64,000 bases of DNA from NCBI RefSeq assembly GCF_016862575.1, contig NZ_BONF01000034.1:62001-126000 (forward strand). Direction: 5' to 3'. Positions 43,466 through 52,611 of this stretch are shown piece by piece (the first letter of the stretch is position 1; the number at the start of each line of letters is the position of its first letter). The notes under the pieces are model-generated. The model was not told where the DNA came from. It worked only from the letters and a program-made list of their open reading frames with translations, and did no database searches. Position numbers and translations under genes: made by a program. This stretch comes from Catellatospora bangladeshensis. Lineage in GTDB: Bacteria > Actinomycetota > Actinomycetes > Mycobacteriales > Micromonosporaceae.

Positions 43466-43849
43466 GGGACGGTCTCCTCGCTCAGCCCGGCACGCCATTC
43501 CTATATTTCCGACCGGCACGATAGCTTATGCGGCGCCCGGCGGCGACGACAGACCGCCCGGCGCTTGCAGCTCGTCCTGGCACCCCTGCGGCCCGGTCGC
43601 GAATGAAGCACAAGACAGTGCCTTCCGCTCAGATACCGCTTATTGGTGAACAGCACCACCAATGCCGCGGCTCACATCGGATACGCGCTAGAAAACGGAC
43701 ATCGAGCGCGGTACGTCGGAGACGGTTGACCGTCGATGCGGCGACCTGCATGGATACGCGGCGAAAGCCGGACGGCGGGACGCTGACCAGGGAAAACCTT
43801 TTCCAGAAGTCGTTAGCCTGGGATACGACCCCGAACCTGAGGAGGGACC
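43466..43849. other. Intergenic stretch with two small palindromes
   Basis: 384 bases, somewhat less GC-rich than neighbours. ATTGGTG/CACCAAT (43642-43663) forms a 7-bp hairpin. GGAAAACCTTTTCC (43791-43804) is a perfect 14-bp palindrome 46 bases before the GGDEF-EAL start and may be an operator. No gene was found. Confidence 0.45.
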
Positions 43850-45574
43850 GTGCCCCACGCTTCCCCACTCGACATGCTGGCCCGCGAACTCGCGGTGATC
43901 GACGCGAAAGCCGGCTGCGACCGCCTCGCCGCGATCCTGCGGCCCGACCCGCAGGCGACCTCGGTCGCCGTCGCCCACGGTGACCGGCTGGGCCTGGTGA
44001 TGCGCCACCGCTTCGACGCCGCGGCGGCGGCCGGGCGGGCGGGCGCCGACGTGCCCGCCGCCGCCCTCGCCTACTGGCACCCCCTGCGGCTGCCCGGACG
44101 GACCACCGCCGTCGCCGCCTCGGAGCAGGTACACGCCCGCCCTCGCGAGCACCGCTATGACGACGTACTGGTCGACCTGGAGGGCGGCGGCCTCGGCGTG
44201 ATCCCGGCGGTCCGGCTGTTCGACGTCGTCGCCACGCAGTTCGCCGAGCGCGCCCACTACGACGACCTCACCGGCCTGATCAACCGCGCCAAGTTCCTCG
44301 ACCTGCTGATGGCCGCCTGCGCCGCCACCGAGCAGGACGGCGACGAGGTCGCGGTGGCGTTCATCGACCTGGACGGCATGAAACGCATCAACGACCGGCT
44401 CGGGCACCGCCAGGGCGACGCCGCCCTGGCCCAGGTCGGGCGCCGGCTGCGCGAGGCGACCCGGCCCGGCGAGGTGGCCGCCCGCCTCGGCGGCGACGAG
44501 TTCGCCGTGCTCTCGCGGTTCCCCCGCGACGGCGACCCCGCCGCCGTCGCCGAAGACCTCGGCCGTAGGTGCCTGCTGGCCATCACCGCCCGTGACGGCC
44601 GCGCGGACGCCGTGCCCCGCATGCGGGCCAGCATCGGCGTTGCGGTGACCGCACGGTGCGCCGATCCGCAGGCCCTCGTCGACACGGCCGACGCGCTGAT
44701 GTATCGGGCCAAGCAGGCCGGCGGCAACCGCGTCGAACTCGAGGCGGAACCCTGCGCGACGCCGGCCCGCCCGTCGGCGGCCGCGGGCCGCGACCGGCTG
44801 GCCACCGCGCTCGAACAGGGCGAGCTGCGGCTGTACTACCAGCCGATCGTGCGGCTGAGCGACCACCGCGTCCAGTCGATCGAGGCGCTGATCCGCTGGC
44901 AGCATCCCGAGCACGGCCTGCTCAGCCCGGGGCGCTTCCTGCCGGCGGTGCACGAGGCCGGGCTGATGCCGCAGCTCGACGAGTGGGTGCTGCGGCGTGC
45001 CTGCACCGACCTGACCGGCCTGATCGCCTCGCTGGGCCATGCCGCCGCGCCCGACCAGGTCAACGTGAACCTCTCCACGTCCACCCTGGCCACTGCCTTC
45101 GACGACACGGTGCTCGCCGCGCTGCACGAGACCGGCCTGGCGGCGCACCGGCTGCGGATCGAGCTGCCGGAGGACGCCGAGCTGGAGGCGCTGTCGGCGG
45201 CCCGCGCACGGCTGGAGCGGCTGACCCGGCACGGGGTCCTGCTCACCCTCGACGACATGGGCGCGGGCTCCACCAACCTGCGCTACCTGTCCTCGCTCAC
45301 GGTGCAGGGCATGAAGATCGACCAGGGGTTCGTGGGCGGCATGCTGCACAACTCCCGCGACCACGCGGTGGTCAAGCTGCTCACCGACCTCGGCCACGGC
45401 CTCGGCATGCGGGTGACCGCCGAGGGCGTGGAGAACGGCGAGCAGCTCGCGGCGCTGACCGAACTCGGGGTGGGCTTCGCCCAGGGATACCACCTGGGCA
45501 TGCCGCAGCCGCTGCCGGAGCTGCGGCAGCGGCTCGCCCGCGAAGCCGCGGCGTCAGGTCCAGCGGTCGCCTAG
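43850..45574 (+). CDS. GGDEF-EAL protein (cyclic di-GMP turnover)
   Basis: 574 aa, GTG start with GAGGAGG upstream. About 130 N-terminal residues may be a sensory region (no membrane segment seen). GGDEF domain: LTGLINRAKFLD and ARLGGDEFAVLS, the active-site motif intact. EAL domain: QSIEALIRWQHPEHGLLSPGRFLP (EAL motif), QVNVNLSTST, IELPED, LDDMGAGSTNLRYLSSLTVQGMKIDQGFV (DDFGTG becomes DDMGAG) and VTAEGVENGEQL. The catalytic residues look kept, so it could make and destroy c-di-GMP. The 3' end overlaps the mannosyltransferase gene by 21 bases tail to tail. Confidence 0.93.
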   Translation: MPHASPLDMLARELAVIDAKAGCDRLAAILRPDPQATSVAVAHGDRLGLVMRHRFDAAAAAGRAGADVPAAALAYWHPLRLPGRTTAVAASEQVHARPREHRYDDVLVDLEGGGLGVIPAVRLFDVVATQFAERAHYDDLTGLINRAKFLDLLMAACAATEQDGDEVAVAFIDLDGMKRINDRLGHRQGDAALAQVGRRLREATRPGEVAARLGGDEFAVLSRFPRDGDPAAVAEDLGRRCLLAITARDGRADAVPRMRASIGVAVTARCADPQALVDTADALMYRAKQAGGNRVELEAEPCATPARPSAAAGRDRLATALEQGELRLYYQPIVRLSDHRVQSIEALIRWQHPEHGLLSPGRFLPAVHEAGLMPQLDEWVLRRACTDLTGLIASLGHAAAPDQVNVNLSTSTLATAFDDTVLAALHETGLAAHRLRIELPEDAELEALSAARARLERLTRHGVLLTLDDMGAGSTNLRYLSSLTVQGMKIDQGFVGGMLHNSRDHAVVKLLTDLGHGLGMRVTAEGVENGEQLAALTELGVGFAQGYHLGMPQPLPELRQRLAREAAASGPAVA

Positions 45575-47116
45575 CAGCAGGCGCCTGCCCCAGTCGTCGT
45601 ACGGGATCGACTCGCCCGTGTACAGCGGATGGAACCACGCGAACGCGAGCACCACCAGCAGCACGTACGCGCCCGCGATGACCGCCCCGGCCAGCCGCCG
45701 GTTCTCGTCCGGCGGCCGGCCCGGCGGGTTCGTCATGATCGCGCCGAGCACGAACACCACGGCCAGGATCAGGAACGGCTCGGCGGGCATGGCGTAGAAG
45801 TAGAACATCGTGCGCTGGGGGTAGAAGAACCACGGGATCAGCGCCGCGCCCGCCATCGCCAGGATCGCCGCGGCCCGCCAGTCGCGGCGGGCGATGCCGA
45901 ACCAGAGCGCCGCGCCCAGCGCGGGCAGGAAGCTCCACCACAGCAGCGGCGTGCCCAGCAGCAGCACGTCGGCCATGCACTTGTCGGCCCCGCACAGCGC
46001 GTCGCCGTTGCGGTAGAACAGCACCGGGCGGCCCAGCAGCAGCCACTGGATCGGCGCCCACTCCCCCGCCGACTGGTAGGCGTGCGGGTTGGTGGCCGTC
46101 GTGATCGCCTGGTGCGAGCCGTACGCCAGCTCGTGGTACTGCATGAGGTTGCGCAGCGCGCCCCAGACGGGCGGCTCGTCCTGACCGCTGTCGCGCAGCC
46201 AGTGCCGGGCGTAGCCGCCGTCGCCGGCCAGCCAGCCGCTCCACGACGACAGGTACACGGCCAGCATGATCGGCAGCCCCGCCAGCAGCCAGCCGATCTC
46301 GTCGAGCAAGGTGTCGCGGATCGGGTTGCGGACCCCGACGCTGCGCCGCGCGCCGACCTCCCACCACAGGATCAGTACGACGAACACCGGCACGAACGCC
46401 AGCGCCGACCACTTGACCGCCAGCGCGCAGCCCAGCAGCGCGGCGGTGGCCAGCCGCCACCACGGCACCGCGTGCGGCGGGCGGCTGCCGCGTCCGCGCC
46501 CGGCCGGGTCGCCGCCGCTCTCGACGAACCGCAGCCACCTGGCCCGGCGCTGGTCCCGGTCGCGCAGCAGCGCGCCGAACGCGGCGAGCACGAAGAACAT
46601 CAGGAAGATGTCGAGCAGCGCGGTGCGCGACAGCACGAAGTGCATGCCGTCGAAGGCCATCAGGACGCCGGCCGCGCAGCCCAGCATCATCGAGCCGAAC
46701 AGGCGCATCGCGATGCGGGTGAACATCAGCACCGAGACGGTGCCGAAGACGGCGGCGGCCAGGCGCCAGCCCGCCTCGTGGTAGCCGAGGACCTGCTCGC
46801 CGAGCCCGATGATCCACTTGCCGAGGGGCGGGTGCACCACGTAGCCGGCGGTGTTGTCCTTCTCGTTCCACTCGAAGCCCTTTTCCCACAGCCAGTGGGC
46901 GTCGGTGGCGTAGTAGGTCTCGTCGAAGATCTTGCCCGGCGGCTTGGCCAGGTTGTTCAGCCGCAGCAGGCCGGCGAGCAGGGTCACCAGGAGCGCGGCG
47001 GGCCAGGCGTACGGGTCCAGCACCGGTGGCGCGAGGCGGCGGCGCAGCACATCGGACACGGGCGTCGCGGAGGTGCCCGCCTGTCGGGGGCGCGGCAGCA
47101 GGACCGTACGGGGCAT
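45554..47116 (-). CDS. pmt: Protein O-mannosyltransferase (PMT, GT39)
   Basis: 520 aa, ATG 47116. Membrane enzyme with about eleven helices. The catalytic acidic loop FDETYYATDAHWLWEKGFEW lies near 55-75, and PPLGKWIIGLGEQVLG and MNLMQYHELAYGSHQAI-type segments (NLMQYHELAYGSHQAITTATNPHAYQS) are the typical PMT motifs. In actinomycetes PMT transfers mannose from polyprenol-phosphate-mannose to exported proteins such as the secreted enzymes of this window. Overlaps the GGDEF-EAL gene end by 21 bases in convergent orientation. An upstream longer frame is not used. Confidence 0.93.
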   Translation of the reverse strand: MPRTVLLPRPRQAGTSATPVSDVLRRRLAPPVLDPYAWPAALLVTLLAGLLRLNNLAKPPGKIFDETYYATDAHWLWEKGFEWNEKDNTAGYVVHPPLGKWIIGLGEQVLGYHEAGWRLAAAVFGTVSVLMFTRIAMRLFGSMMLGCAAGVLMAFDGMHFVLSRTALLDIFLMFFVLAAFGALLRDRDQRRARWLRFVESGGDPAGRGRGSRPPHAVPWWRLATAALLGCALAVKWSALAFVPVFVVLILWWEVGARRSVGVRNPIRDTLLDEIGWLLAGLPIMLAVYLSSWSGWLAGDGGYARHWLRDSGQDEPPVWGALRNLMQYHELAYGSHQAITTATNPHAYQSAGEWAPIQWLLLGRPVLFYRNGDALCGADKCMADVLLLGTPLLWWSFLPALGAALWFGIARRDWRAAAILAMAGAALIPWFFYPQRTMFYFYAMPAEPFLILAVVFVLGAIMTNPPGRPPDENRRLAGAVIAGAYVLLVVLAFAWFHPLYTGESIPYDDWGRRLLLGDRWT

Positions 47117-47294
47117 GGCCGCATGGTAGGCGCTCGTGATCCCGCCCGCCGCCCGGCGTCTCCCGGCGGAGGATAGAGAACGGTTACGCCACACGGCTTG
47201 TGTGATCGCCGACGCCTGCACTATGTTCTGTGCACTCAGCGGGGGGAACCGTTTACGAAAGATCGATGCAGCTCTGCCGTAAAGGACCGCGACA

Positions 47295-50180
47295 ATGACC
47301 CTGTCCCGCCGTCGCCTGCTGCAGGCAGGTGGCGCCACCGCCCTCGGCACGCTCACCATTCCCGCCCTGGCGATGCCCGCGCACGCCGCCGACGAGTTCG
47401 ACACCCTGCGCCTGCGCTACCGCGACTCCATCACCGGCACCGGATACGACCCGGCGAGCGAACCCTTCGCCTCCCGGCTGGCCGTCATCGGCGAGGTCGC
47501 CGCGCAGCGCCGGGCCGCCATGACGCCCGGCGCCGCGGCCCTCTGGCCCGACCTGCCGCTGAACGTCTCGTCCTCGCTCACCGCGAGCTACTCGCGGCTG
47601 CGCGCGATGGCCCTGGCCTGGGCGCTGCCGGGCACCGGCCTGACCGGGAACACCACCCTGCGCGGCGAGATCATCGCCGGGCTGGACCAGCTGCACGCGG
47701 CCGTCTACAAGCCGTCCACCACCTGGTTCGGCAACTGGTGGGACTGGAACATCGGCACCCCGCAGACGCTGCTGGACGTCATGGCCCTGCTCTACGACCA
47801 CCTCACCGCGACGCAGATCGGCAACTGGCTCGCCGCCGTGGACACCTTCACCCCGGCCGTCGCGCCGCTGCTCAACGGCGGGGCGAGCACCGGGGCGAAC
47901 CGGTCCGACGTGTGCCTGGTCATCGCCCGCCGGGGCATCGTCGGCAGGAACGCCGCGAAGATCGCCGCCGCCCGCGACGGGCTGTCCCCCATCTTCGAGT
48001 ACGTGCGCACCGGCGACGGCTACTACGAGGACGGCTCCTTCATCCAGCACACCGTCGTGCCGTACGCGGGCACCTACGGCGCGGCGCTGCTGTCGGGCCT
48101 GGCCGGGCTGTTCGGGCTGCTGGCCGGATCGACCTGGGCGGTGACCGACCCGCGCCGGCAGATCGCGTTCGACGCGATGACCCGCTCCTGGGCGCCGTTC
48201 GTCTACAACGGCCTGATCATGGACTGCGTCAGCGGGCGCGGGGTCAGCCGCGGCCTGTCCGTCGGCGACGCGCTCGGCGTCCAGGGCGACGACCACGTAC
48301 GCGGGCACGGCATCACCGCGAGCTTCGTACGCATGGCCGACGCCGCCTCGCCCGCCGAGGCGACTGCCTGGCGGGCCATGGCCAAGGGCTGGATCCAGCG
48401 CGAGTACTGGGGCAACCTCGCCGACGACCCGGTGCTGAGCCTGCCCTCGCTGGCCGCCTGCCTGGCGGTGCGCGACAACGCCGCGATCACCGCGGCCCCC
48501 GAGCCGGTCGAGCACCGGCTGTTCGCCGCGCAGGACCAGGCGGTGCACCGCCGCGCGGGCTGGGCCGCGGCGATCGCGATGTGCTCCAAGCGCACCACGT
48601 ACTACGAGACCGGCAACGGCGAGCACCTCAAGGGCTGGCACACCAACAACGGGATGCTCTACCACTGGGGCTCCACCTGGGGCAACGGGCAGTACTCGGA
48701 CGCGTTCTGGCCGACCGTGGACCCGTACCGGCTGCCGGGCACCACCACGTCGAAGAAGGCGCTGGCCGACGGCGCGGGCGGGACGTGGGGCGCGCCCGAC
48801 CCGGGCACGAGCTGGGTGGGCGGTGCGAGCGACGGCGTGTTCGCCGCGCTCGGGCAGGACACCCGTGGCCTGCAGTCGACCCTGCAGGCGAGGAAGTCGT
48901 GGTTCTGCCTCGACGACGGCATCGTCTGCCTCGGCGCGGGCATCAGCTGCACCGACGGCACGCCCGTCGAGACCATCGTGGACAACCGCAACCTCGGCGC
49001 CGGCACCGGCGTCCAGCCGCTGACCGTGAACGGGACCGCGCAGCCGACCACGATCGGCTGGTCGGCGACGCTGACCGGGGTGAGCTGGGCGCACAACTCG
49101 TTCGCCGGCATCGTGTTCCCCGGCGGTGCGACGGTCAAGGCGCTGCGCGAGAACCGCTCCGGGAGCTGGTCGCAGATCAACACGGGCGGCACCACCGAGA
49201 TCCTCAGCCGCAAGTACCTGACGCTCTACGTCGACCACGGCGTCGACCCGACCGCGGGGTCCTACCGTTACATCCTGCTGCCGGGCGCCGACACGGCCAC
49301 CACCGCGGCGCGGGCCGCCGCGCCGACCGTGACCGTGCTTGCCAACACCGCGAACGTGCAGGCGATCAGCGACACCGCGACCGGTGTGACCGCCGCGAAC
49401 TTCTTCACCGCGGGCACCGCCGGGCCGATCACGGTCAGCGCACCCTGCTCGGTGCTGATGCGGGAGTCAGGCGGGCAGCTCAGGGTCACCGTGGCCGACC
49501 CGACCCGGGCCGCCACCACGATCACCGTGACCATCGCCCGCAGCGGCTACGGCACGGCCTCCGGCGACGGGCGGATCAGCGTCACCGGGCTCAGCCCGAT
49601 CACGCTGGTGGCCGAGGTCGGCGGGGCGCTGGGCGGCAGCCGTACCATCACCTTCGGCAGCGGGGCCGCGGTCACCGGCGGGCAGCACCTGTCGCTGTCC
49701 CCCACCGCCGACGCCTACGTCCGCGACGGCGGCTACGCCACCGTCAACTACGGCGCGGACAGCACACTGGTGGTCAAGAACGACGCCGCCGGGTATGCCC
49801 GCCGCGCGTACCTCAAATTCGACCTGACCTCGCTGCCCGCCGCGCCGAAACGCGCCGTGCTCTGGGTCAGCGGCAACACCTCCGACTCGGCCGGCACCCA
49901 CACGACCGTGTCCGCGTACGCCGTCAGCGCCGACGGCTGGACCGAGGGCGGCGTCACCTGGAACACCGCCCCCGCGCTCGGCAGCCTGCTGTCGACCGCG
50001 CCGCTGTGCCAGGTCGCCGACTGGATCCCGCTGGACGTGACCGCGTTCGTGCAGGCCCAGCACGCGGGCGACCGGACCGCCACGATCGCGCTGTGGCAGG
50101 CCGCCCCCGGCCGCGCGACGGTCCTCAACAGCCGCACCAACTCCACCCGCCCACCGTTCCTGCAGGTGGTCACCGGTTGA
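47295..50180 (+). CDS. Secreted polysaccharide lyase family 8 with C-terminal CBM-like domain
   Basis: 961 aa. The N-terminus SRRRLLQAGGATALGTLTIPALA has a twin-arginine-like signal, so Tat export is possible. The helical lyase domain has WWDWNIGTPQTLLDVM (catalytic Asn region) and GSFIQHTVVPYAGTYG (catalytic His and Tyr), then beta domains. It belongs to PL8, which cleaves hyaluronate, chondroitin or xanthan by beta-elimination. The last 165 residues form a DNRLRE/CBM96-like jelly roll (SPTADAYVRDGGYATVNYGADSTLVVKNDAAGYARRAYLKFDL). It may be mannosylated by the neighbouring PMT, by inference. A hairpin terminator follows. Confidence 0.92.
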   Translation: MTLSRRRLLQAGGATALGTLTIPALAMPAHAADEFDTLRLRYRDSITGTGYDPASEPFASRLAVIGEVAAQRRAAMTPGAAALWPDLPLNVSSSLTASYSRLRAMALAWALPGTGLTGNTTLRGEIIAGLDQLHAAVYKPSTTWFGNWWDWNIGTPQTLLDVMALLYDHLTATQIGNWLAAVDTFTPAVAPLLNGGASTGANRSDVCLVIARRGIVGRNAAKIAAARDGLSPIFEYVRTGDGYYEDGSFIQHTVVPYAGTYGAALLSGLAGLFGLLAGSTWAVTDPRRQIAFDAMTRSWAPFVYNGLIMDCVSGRGVSRGLSVGDALGVQGDDHVRGHGITASFVRMADAASPAEATAWRAMAKGWIQREYWGNLADDPVLSLPSLAACLAVRDNAAITAAPEPVEHRLFAAQDQAVHRRAGWAAAIAMCSKRTTYYETGNGEHLKGWHTNNGMLYHWGSTWGNGQYSDAFWPTVDPYRLPGTTTSKKALADGAGGTWGAPDPGTSWVGGASDGVFAALGQDTRGLQSTLQARKSWFCLDDGIVCLGAGISCTDGTPVETIVDNRNLGAGTGVQPLTVNGTAQPTTIGWSATLTGVSWAHNSFAGIVFPGGATVKALRENRSGSWSQINTGGTTEILSRKYLTLYVDHGVDPTAGSYRYILLPGADTATTAARAAAPTVTVLANTANVQAISDTATGVTAANFFTAGTAGPITVSAPCSVLMRESGGQLRVTVADPTRAATTITVTIARSGYGTASGDGRISVTGLSPITLVAEVGGALGGSRTITFGSGAAVTGGQHLSLSPTADAYVRDGGYATVNYGADSTLVVKNDAAGYARRAYLKFDLTSLPAAPKRAVLWVSGNTSDSAGTHTTVSAYAVSADGWTEGGVTWNTAPALGSLLSTAPLCQVADWIPLDVTAFVQAQHAGDRTATIALWQAAPGRATVLNSRTNSTRPPFLQVVTG

Positions 50181-50187
50181 GCGGTGC

Positions 50188-50229
50188 CGGCATGCCCGCC
50201 CTCCCACCTGCGGGACGGCGGGCATGCCG
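50188..50229. terminator. Bidirectional terminator hairpin
   Basis: Perfect 13-bp stem CGGCATGCCCGCC / GGCGGGCATGCCG with a 16-base loop, 8 bases after the PL8 stop and just before the stop of the convergent membrane protein gene. Confidence 0.8.
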
Positions 50230-50234
50230 ATCGG

Positions 50235-51341
50235 TCAGGTCGTGGCGACGCGCTGCGGCTGCGTACGCCGCGAGGGCAGCAGCGCGAGCGCGAGCCCGAG
50301 CAGGGCGCTGGCGCAGCCCGCCACCAGGAACAGCGAGAACACCGGCTGGCCCAGCCACTCCCACAGCGGATGCCAGCGCGGATGCGGCTCGCCGAGGTGG
50401 TGTTCCACCATGAACGGCACCGTGAAGAGCACCGGCAGCCACCACAACCCCATCGTCACGCCGAACAGGACGTTGACCGGGACGCGCACCGGATGCGGGG
50501 CCTGCGTGCGGCGGCTCGCCCAGCCGAACAGCAGCCAGCCCATGGCCGCGCCGAGCAGCCCTCCGACGACGGCGGCGGGCCACACGGCGGCCGGGGTCGT
50601 CCGGCTCAGGCTGACCGCCAGGTAGGTGCTGTCGGCGTGCTGCTGGGGGTAGAGCTCCAGCTCCAGCGTCGTGTTCCCGCGCTTGGCGAACAGCCTGGTG
50701 TCCTGCGGGATCGTGGCCGGATCGCACGGCGGGCCGGCACACCCGTACATGTCGTTGTGCGTCGCCGGGTACACGGTCCAGCCGCCGTCGCGCAGCCGCT
50801 GCTCGGCCACCGCCGCGGTCTGGTCGAGTGGCAGGGACGGGAAGCCGGTGCGGGAGGCCCCGGTCGCCGTCAGCGCATACTCACCGCCGTCGCCGAACAG
50901 CAGGTCGTTGACGGAGTTCAGGCTCAGCGGCTCGCCGTAGATCGCGAACAGGGTCTCCGCCGGATAGATCTCGCCGGGCGCGAACTGCTGTCCGGGCAGC
51001 ACGTCGGCCAGGATCGCGGCGGCCTCCGCGCGGTCCGGCATCGGCGGCGACGTCTCCCAGGCGAGGCGGGTGGCCAGCGCCGCGGTGAACAGCCCGCAGA
51101 TGACGGCGGTGAACACGGCCCAGGTGACCACGGAGCGGCTCCTCGGCCGGCCGAGCCGGGCGCGCAGGCCGTGGCCGATCAGGTTGGCGGCCTCGCGGGC
51201 CGTGGGCCGGGCCCGGCCGGGCGGCGCCGCTTCGAGCAGCGTCGCGAGCAGCTCCTCGCCGCGCGCGCGGCGGTAGGCGCGGGGGTAGCACAGCAGCAGC
51301 CGCCGGTAGCGGCGTGCCAGCGGGTCGGAGGTCACCGGCAT
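50235..51341 (-). CDS. Membrane protein of a PadR-linked unit
   Basis: 368 aa from ATG 51341, chosen because GAGAGG is six bases upstream; ATG 51359 would add six residues. The N-terminal helix LARRYRRLLLCYPRAYRRARGEELLATLLEAAPPGRARPT is typical of actinobacterial proteins encoded next to PadR regulators. Membrane helices lie at about 80-100, 270-290, 305-325 and 350-368; between them is a soluble beta-rich loop. Function unknown. It starts 24 bases after the PadR stop, so the two are one operon. Confidence 0.78.
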   Translation of the reverse strand: MPVTSDPLARRYRRLLLCYPRAYRRARGEELLATLLEAAPPGRARPTAREAANLIGHGLRARLGRPRSRSVVTWAVFTAVICGLFTAALATRLAWETSPPMPDRAEAAAILADVLPGQQFAPGEIYPAETLFAIYGEPLSLNSVNDLLFGDGGEYALTATGASRTGFPSLPLDQTAAVAEQRLRDGGWTVYPATHNDMYGCAGPPCDPATIPQDTRLFAKRGNTTLELELYPQQHADSTYLAVSLSRTTPAAVWPAAVVGGLLGAAMGWLLFGWASRRTQAPHPVRVPVNVLFGVTMGLWWLPVLFTVPFMVEHHLGEPHPRWHPLWEWLGQPVFSLFLVAGCASALLGLALALLPSRRTQPQRVATT

Positions 51342-51365
51342 GGTCTGCCTCTCGGACATGGCCGG

Positions 51366-51695
51366 TCAGGCCGTCTGGGGTCGCAGGGTGCGCAGCCGGG
51401 TCTCGGCCGCGGTGGTGAGCCGGCGCATGCGGGCGGTCTCGGCCTCCAGCGCGGTGACTCCGCCGGGGGTGAGCCGGTAGTAGCGGCGCAGGCGGCCGTC
51501 GACGGTCTCCTCGCGGTCCAGCTCGACGAGCCCTTCGGCGGCGAGCCGGTCCAGCGCGGTGTAGAGGGTGCCGGGCAGCAGCGACGTCCGGCCCCCGGAC
51601 AGCTCGCCGACGTCCTGGATGATGGCGTATCCGTACCGCGGCCCGGAGGCCAGTGCGGTGAGGATCAGGTAGGTGGGCTCACGCATGGGTGGCAT
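51366..51695 (-). CDS. PadR-family transcriptional regulator
   Basis: 109 aa. The winged helix is REPTYLILTALASGPRYGYAIIQDVGELSGGRTSLLPGTLYTALDRLAAEGLVELDREETVDGRLRRYYRLTPGG, a textbook PadR domain, followed by a short C-terminal helix for dimerisation. The gene is preceded by a well-formed promoter whose start matches the ATG, so it is probably leaderless. It is co-transcribed with the membrane protein gene downstream and probably represses its own promoter. Confidence 0.93.
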   Translation of the reverse strand: MPPMREPTYLILTALASGPRYGYAIIQDVGELSGGRTSLLPGTLYTALDRLAAEGLVELDREETVDGRLRRYYRLTPGGVTALEAETARMRRLTTAAETRLRTLRPQTA

Positions 51696-51701
51696 GCACG
51701 G

Positions 51702-51730
51702 ACCATAGTTAAATGATCAATACATGTCAA
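51702..51730 (-). promoter_or_regulatory. Promoter of the PadR gene (leaderless)
   Basis: On the minus strand TTGACA (51730-51725), 17 bases, TATGGT (51707-51702). The -10 ends six bases before 51695, the A of the start codon, so transcription begins at the ATG. The site lies in an AT-rich patch with ATGATCAATACAT, which could hold the PadR operator. Confidence 0.75.
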
Positions 51731-51774
51731 GATCCGGGGCAGCCGCCGCGCTAGGGCGCGACTAGGCTCCGCCC

Positions 51775-52416
51775 ATGACCGAGCCCGCCTTCGTGACCAC
51801 CACCCGCCAGTCCTACGACGCCTTCGCCGCCGACTACACCGAGCGCTTCAGGGACGAGTACGAGGCCATCCCCATCGAGCGCGCGATGATGTCGGCGTTC
51901 GCGGCGCTGGTGCAGGCCGACGGCGGCGGCGAGGTGGTCGACGCGGGCTGCGGCGGCGGCATGAGCACGAACTACCTGCACAGCCTCGGCCTCGACGTCC
52001 GGGGCGTCGACGTCTCCCCCGGCATGCTCGCCCAGGGCCGCAGCGAGTACCCGCACCTGCGCCTGGACGAGCGCAGCATGACCGACCTCGGCGTGCCCGA
52101 CGGCTCGCTCGCCGGGATCAGCGCCGTCTACTCCGTGATCCACATCCCGGACGACGTGCTCCCGGCCCTGTTCGCCGAATTCAAGCGGGCGCTGCGGCCG
52201 GGCGGGCACCTGCTGCTGATCTTCATGAACCTGGACGAGCACATCGTGCGCACCGAGGCGTTCGGGCACACGATCCACCTGGAGTACCACATGCGCACGC
52301 CGGGGCGGATGGCCGGTTTCCTGGAGGCCGCCGGCTTCGACGTACACACCCAGACCATCCGCAAGACCCAGCCGGGCGAGAACCTGCCGCGCGCCATGCT
52401 GCTCGCGCGGAGTTGA
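51775..52416 (+). CDS. Class I SAM-dependent methyltransferase
   Basis: 213 aa. Methyltransf_11/25 motifs: VVDAGCGGGMSTNYLHSLGLDVRGVDVSPGMLAQGRSEYP (about 54-93), then MTDLGVPDGSLAGISAVYSVIHIPDDVLPALFAEFKRALRPGGHLLLIFMNLDE. It opens YDAFAADYTERFRDEYE, which is common in small-molecule methyltransferases of this type. Substrate unknown. It is divergent from the PadR gene and its end is 6 bases from the convergent small membrane protein gene. Confidence 0.88.
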   Translation: MTEPAFVTTTRQSYDAFAADYTERFRDEYEAIPIERAMMSAFAALVQADGGGEVVDAGCGGGMSTNYLHSLGLDVRGVDVSPGMLAQGRSEYPHLRLDERSMTDLGVPDGSLAGISAVYSVIHIPDDVLPALFAEFKRALRPGGHLLLIFMNLDEHIVRTEAFGHTIHLEYHMRTPGRMAGFLEAAGFDVHTQTIRKTQPGENLPRAMLLARS

Positions 52417-52422
52417 CCTGCT

Positions 52423-52611
52423 TCAGCGCAGCAGCGACCAGGCCACGCCCGCCAGCACCCCCACCACCCCCACGGTGAACCCGAACATCGGTCCGCACCC
52501 GGTCCGGTCGACGCCCATCCCCCGCACATGCAAACGCATCAGGATCACGCCCATCACCAGCATGACCGCGCTGATCGCGATGAGGACGCCCGGCGTCAGC
52601 TGCTGTCTCAT
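52423..52611 (-). CDS. Small membrane protein (62 aa)
   Basis: Two membrane helices (about 9-26 and 43-61) with a short charged loop containing RLHVRGMGVDRTGCGP. ATG 52611 overlaps the stop of the upstream membrane protein gene by 4 bases (ATGA), so the two are translated together. No family recognised. Missed easily because it is short and lies in a frame otherwise filled by shadows. Confidence 0.7.
   Translation of the reverse strand: MRQQLTPGVLIAISAVMLVMGVILMRLHVRGMGVDRTGCGPMFGFTVGVVGVLAGVAWSLLR

Noticed and set aside
47198-50413. 1071-codon open frame on the plus strand
   Set aside because: It overlaps the PL8 lyase in another frame, is Arg/Pro-rich with no domain logic, and the PL8 frame has all motifs.
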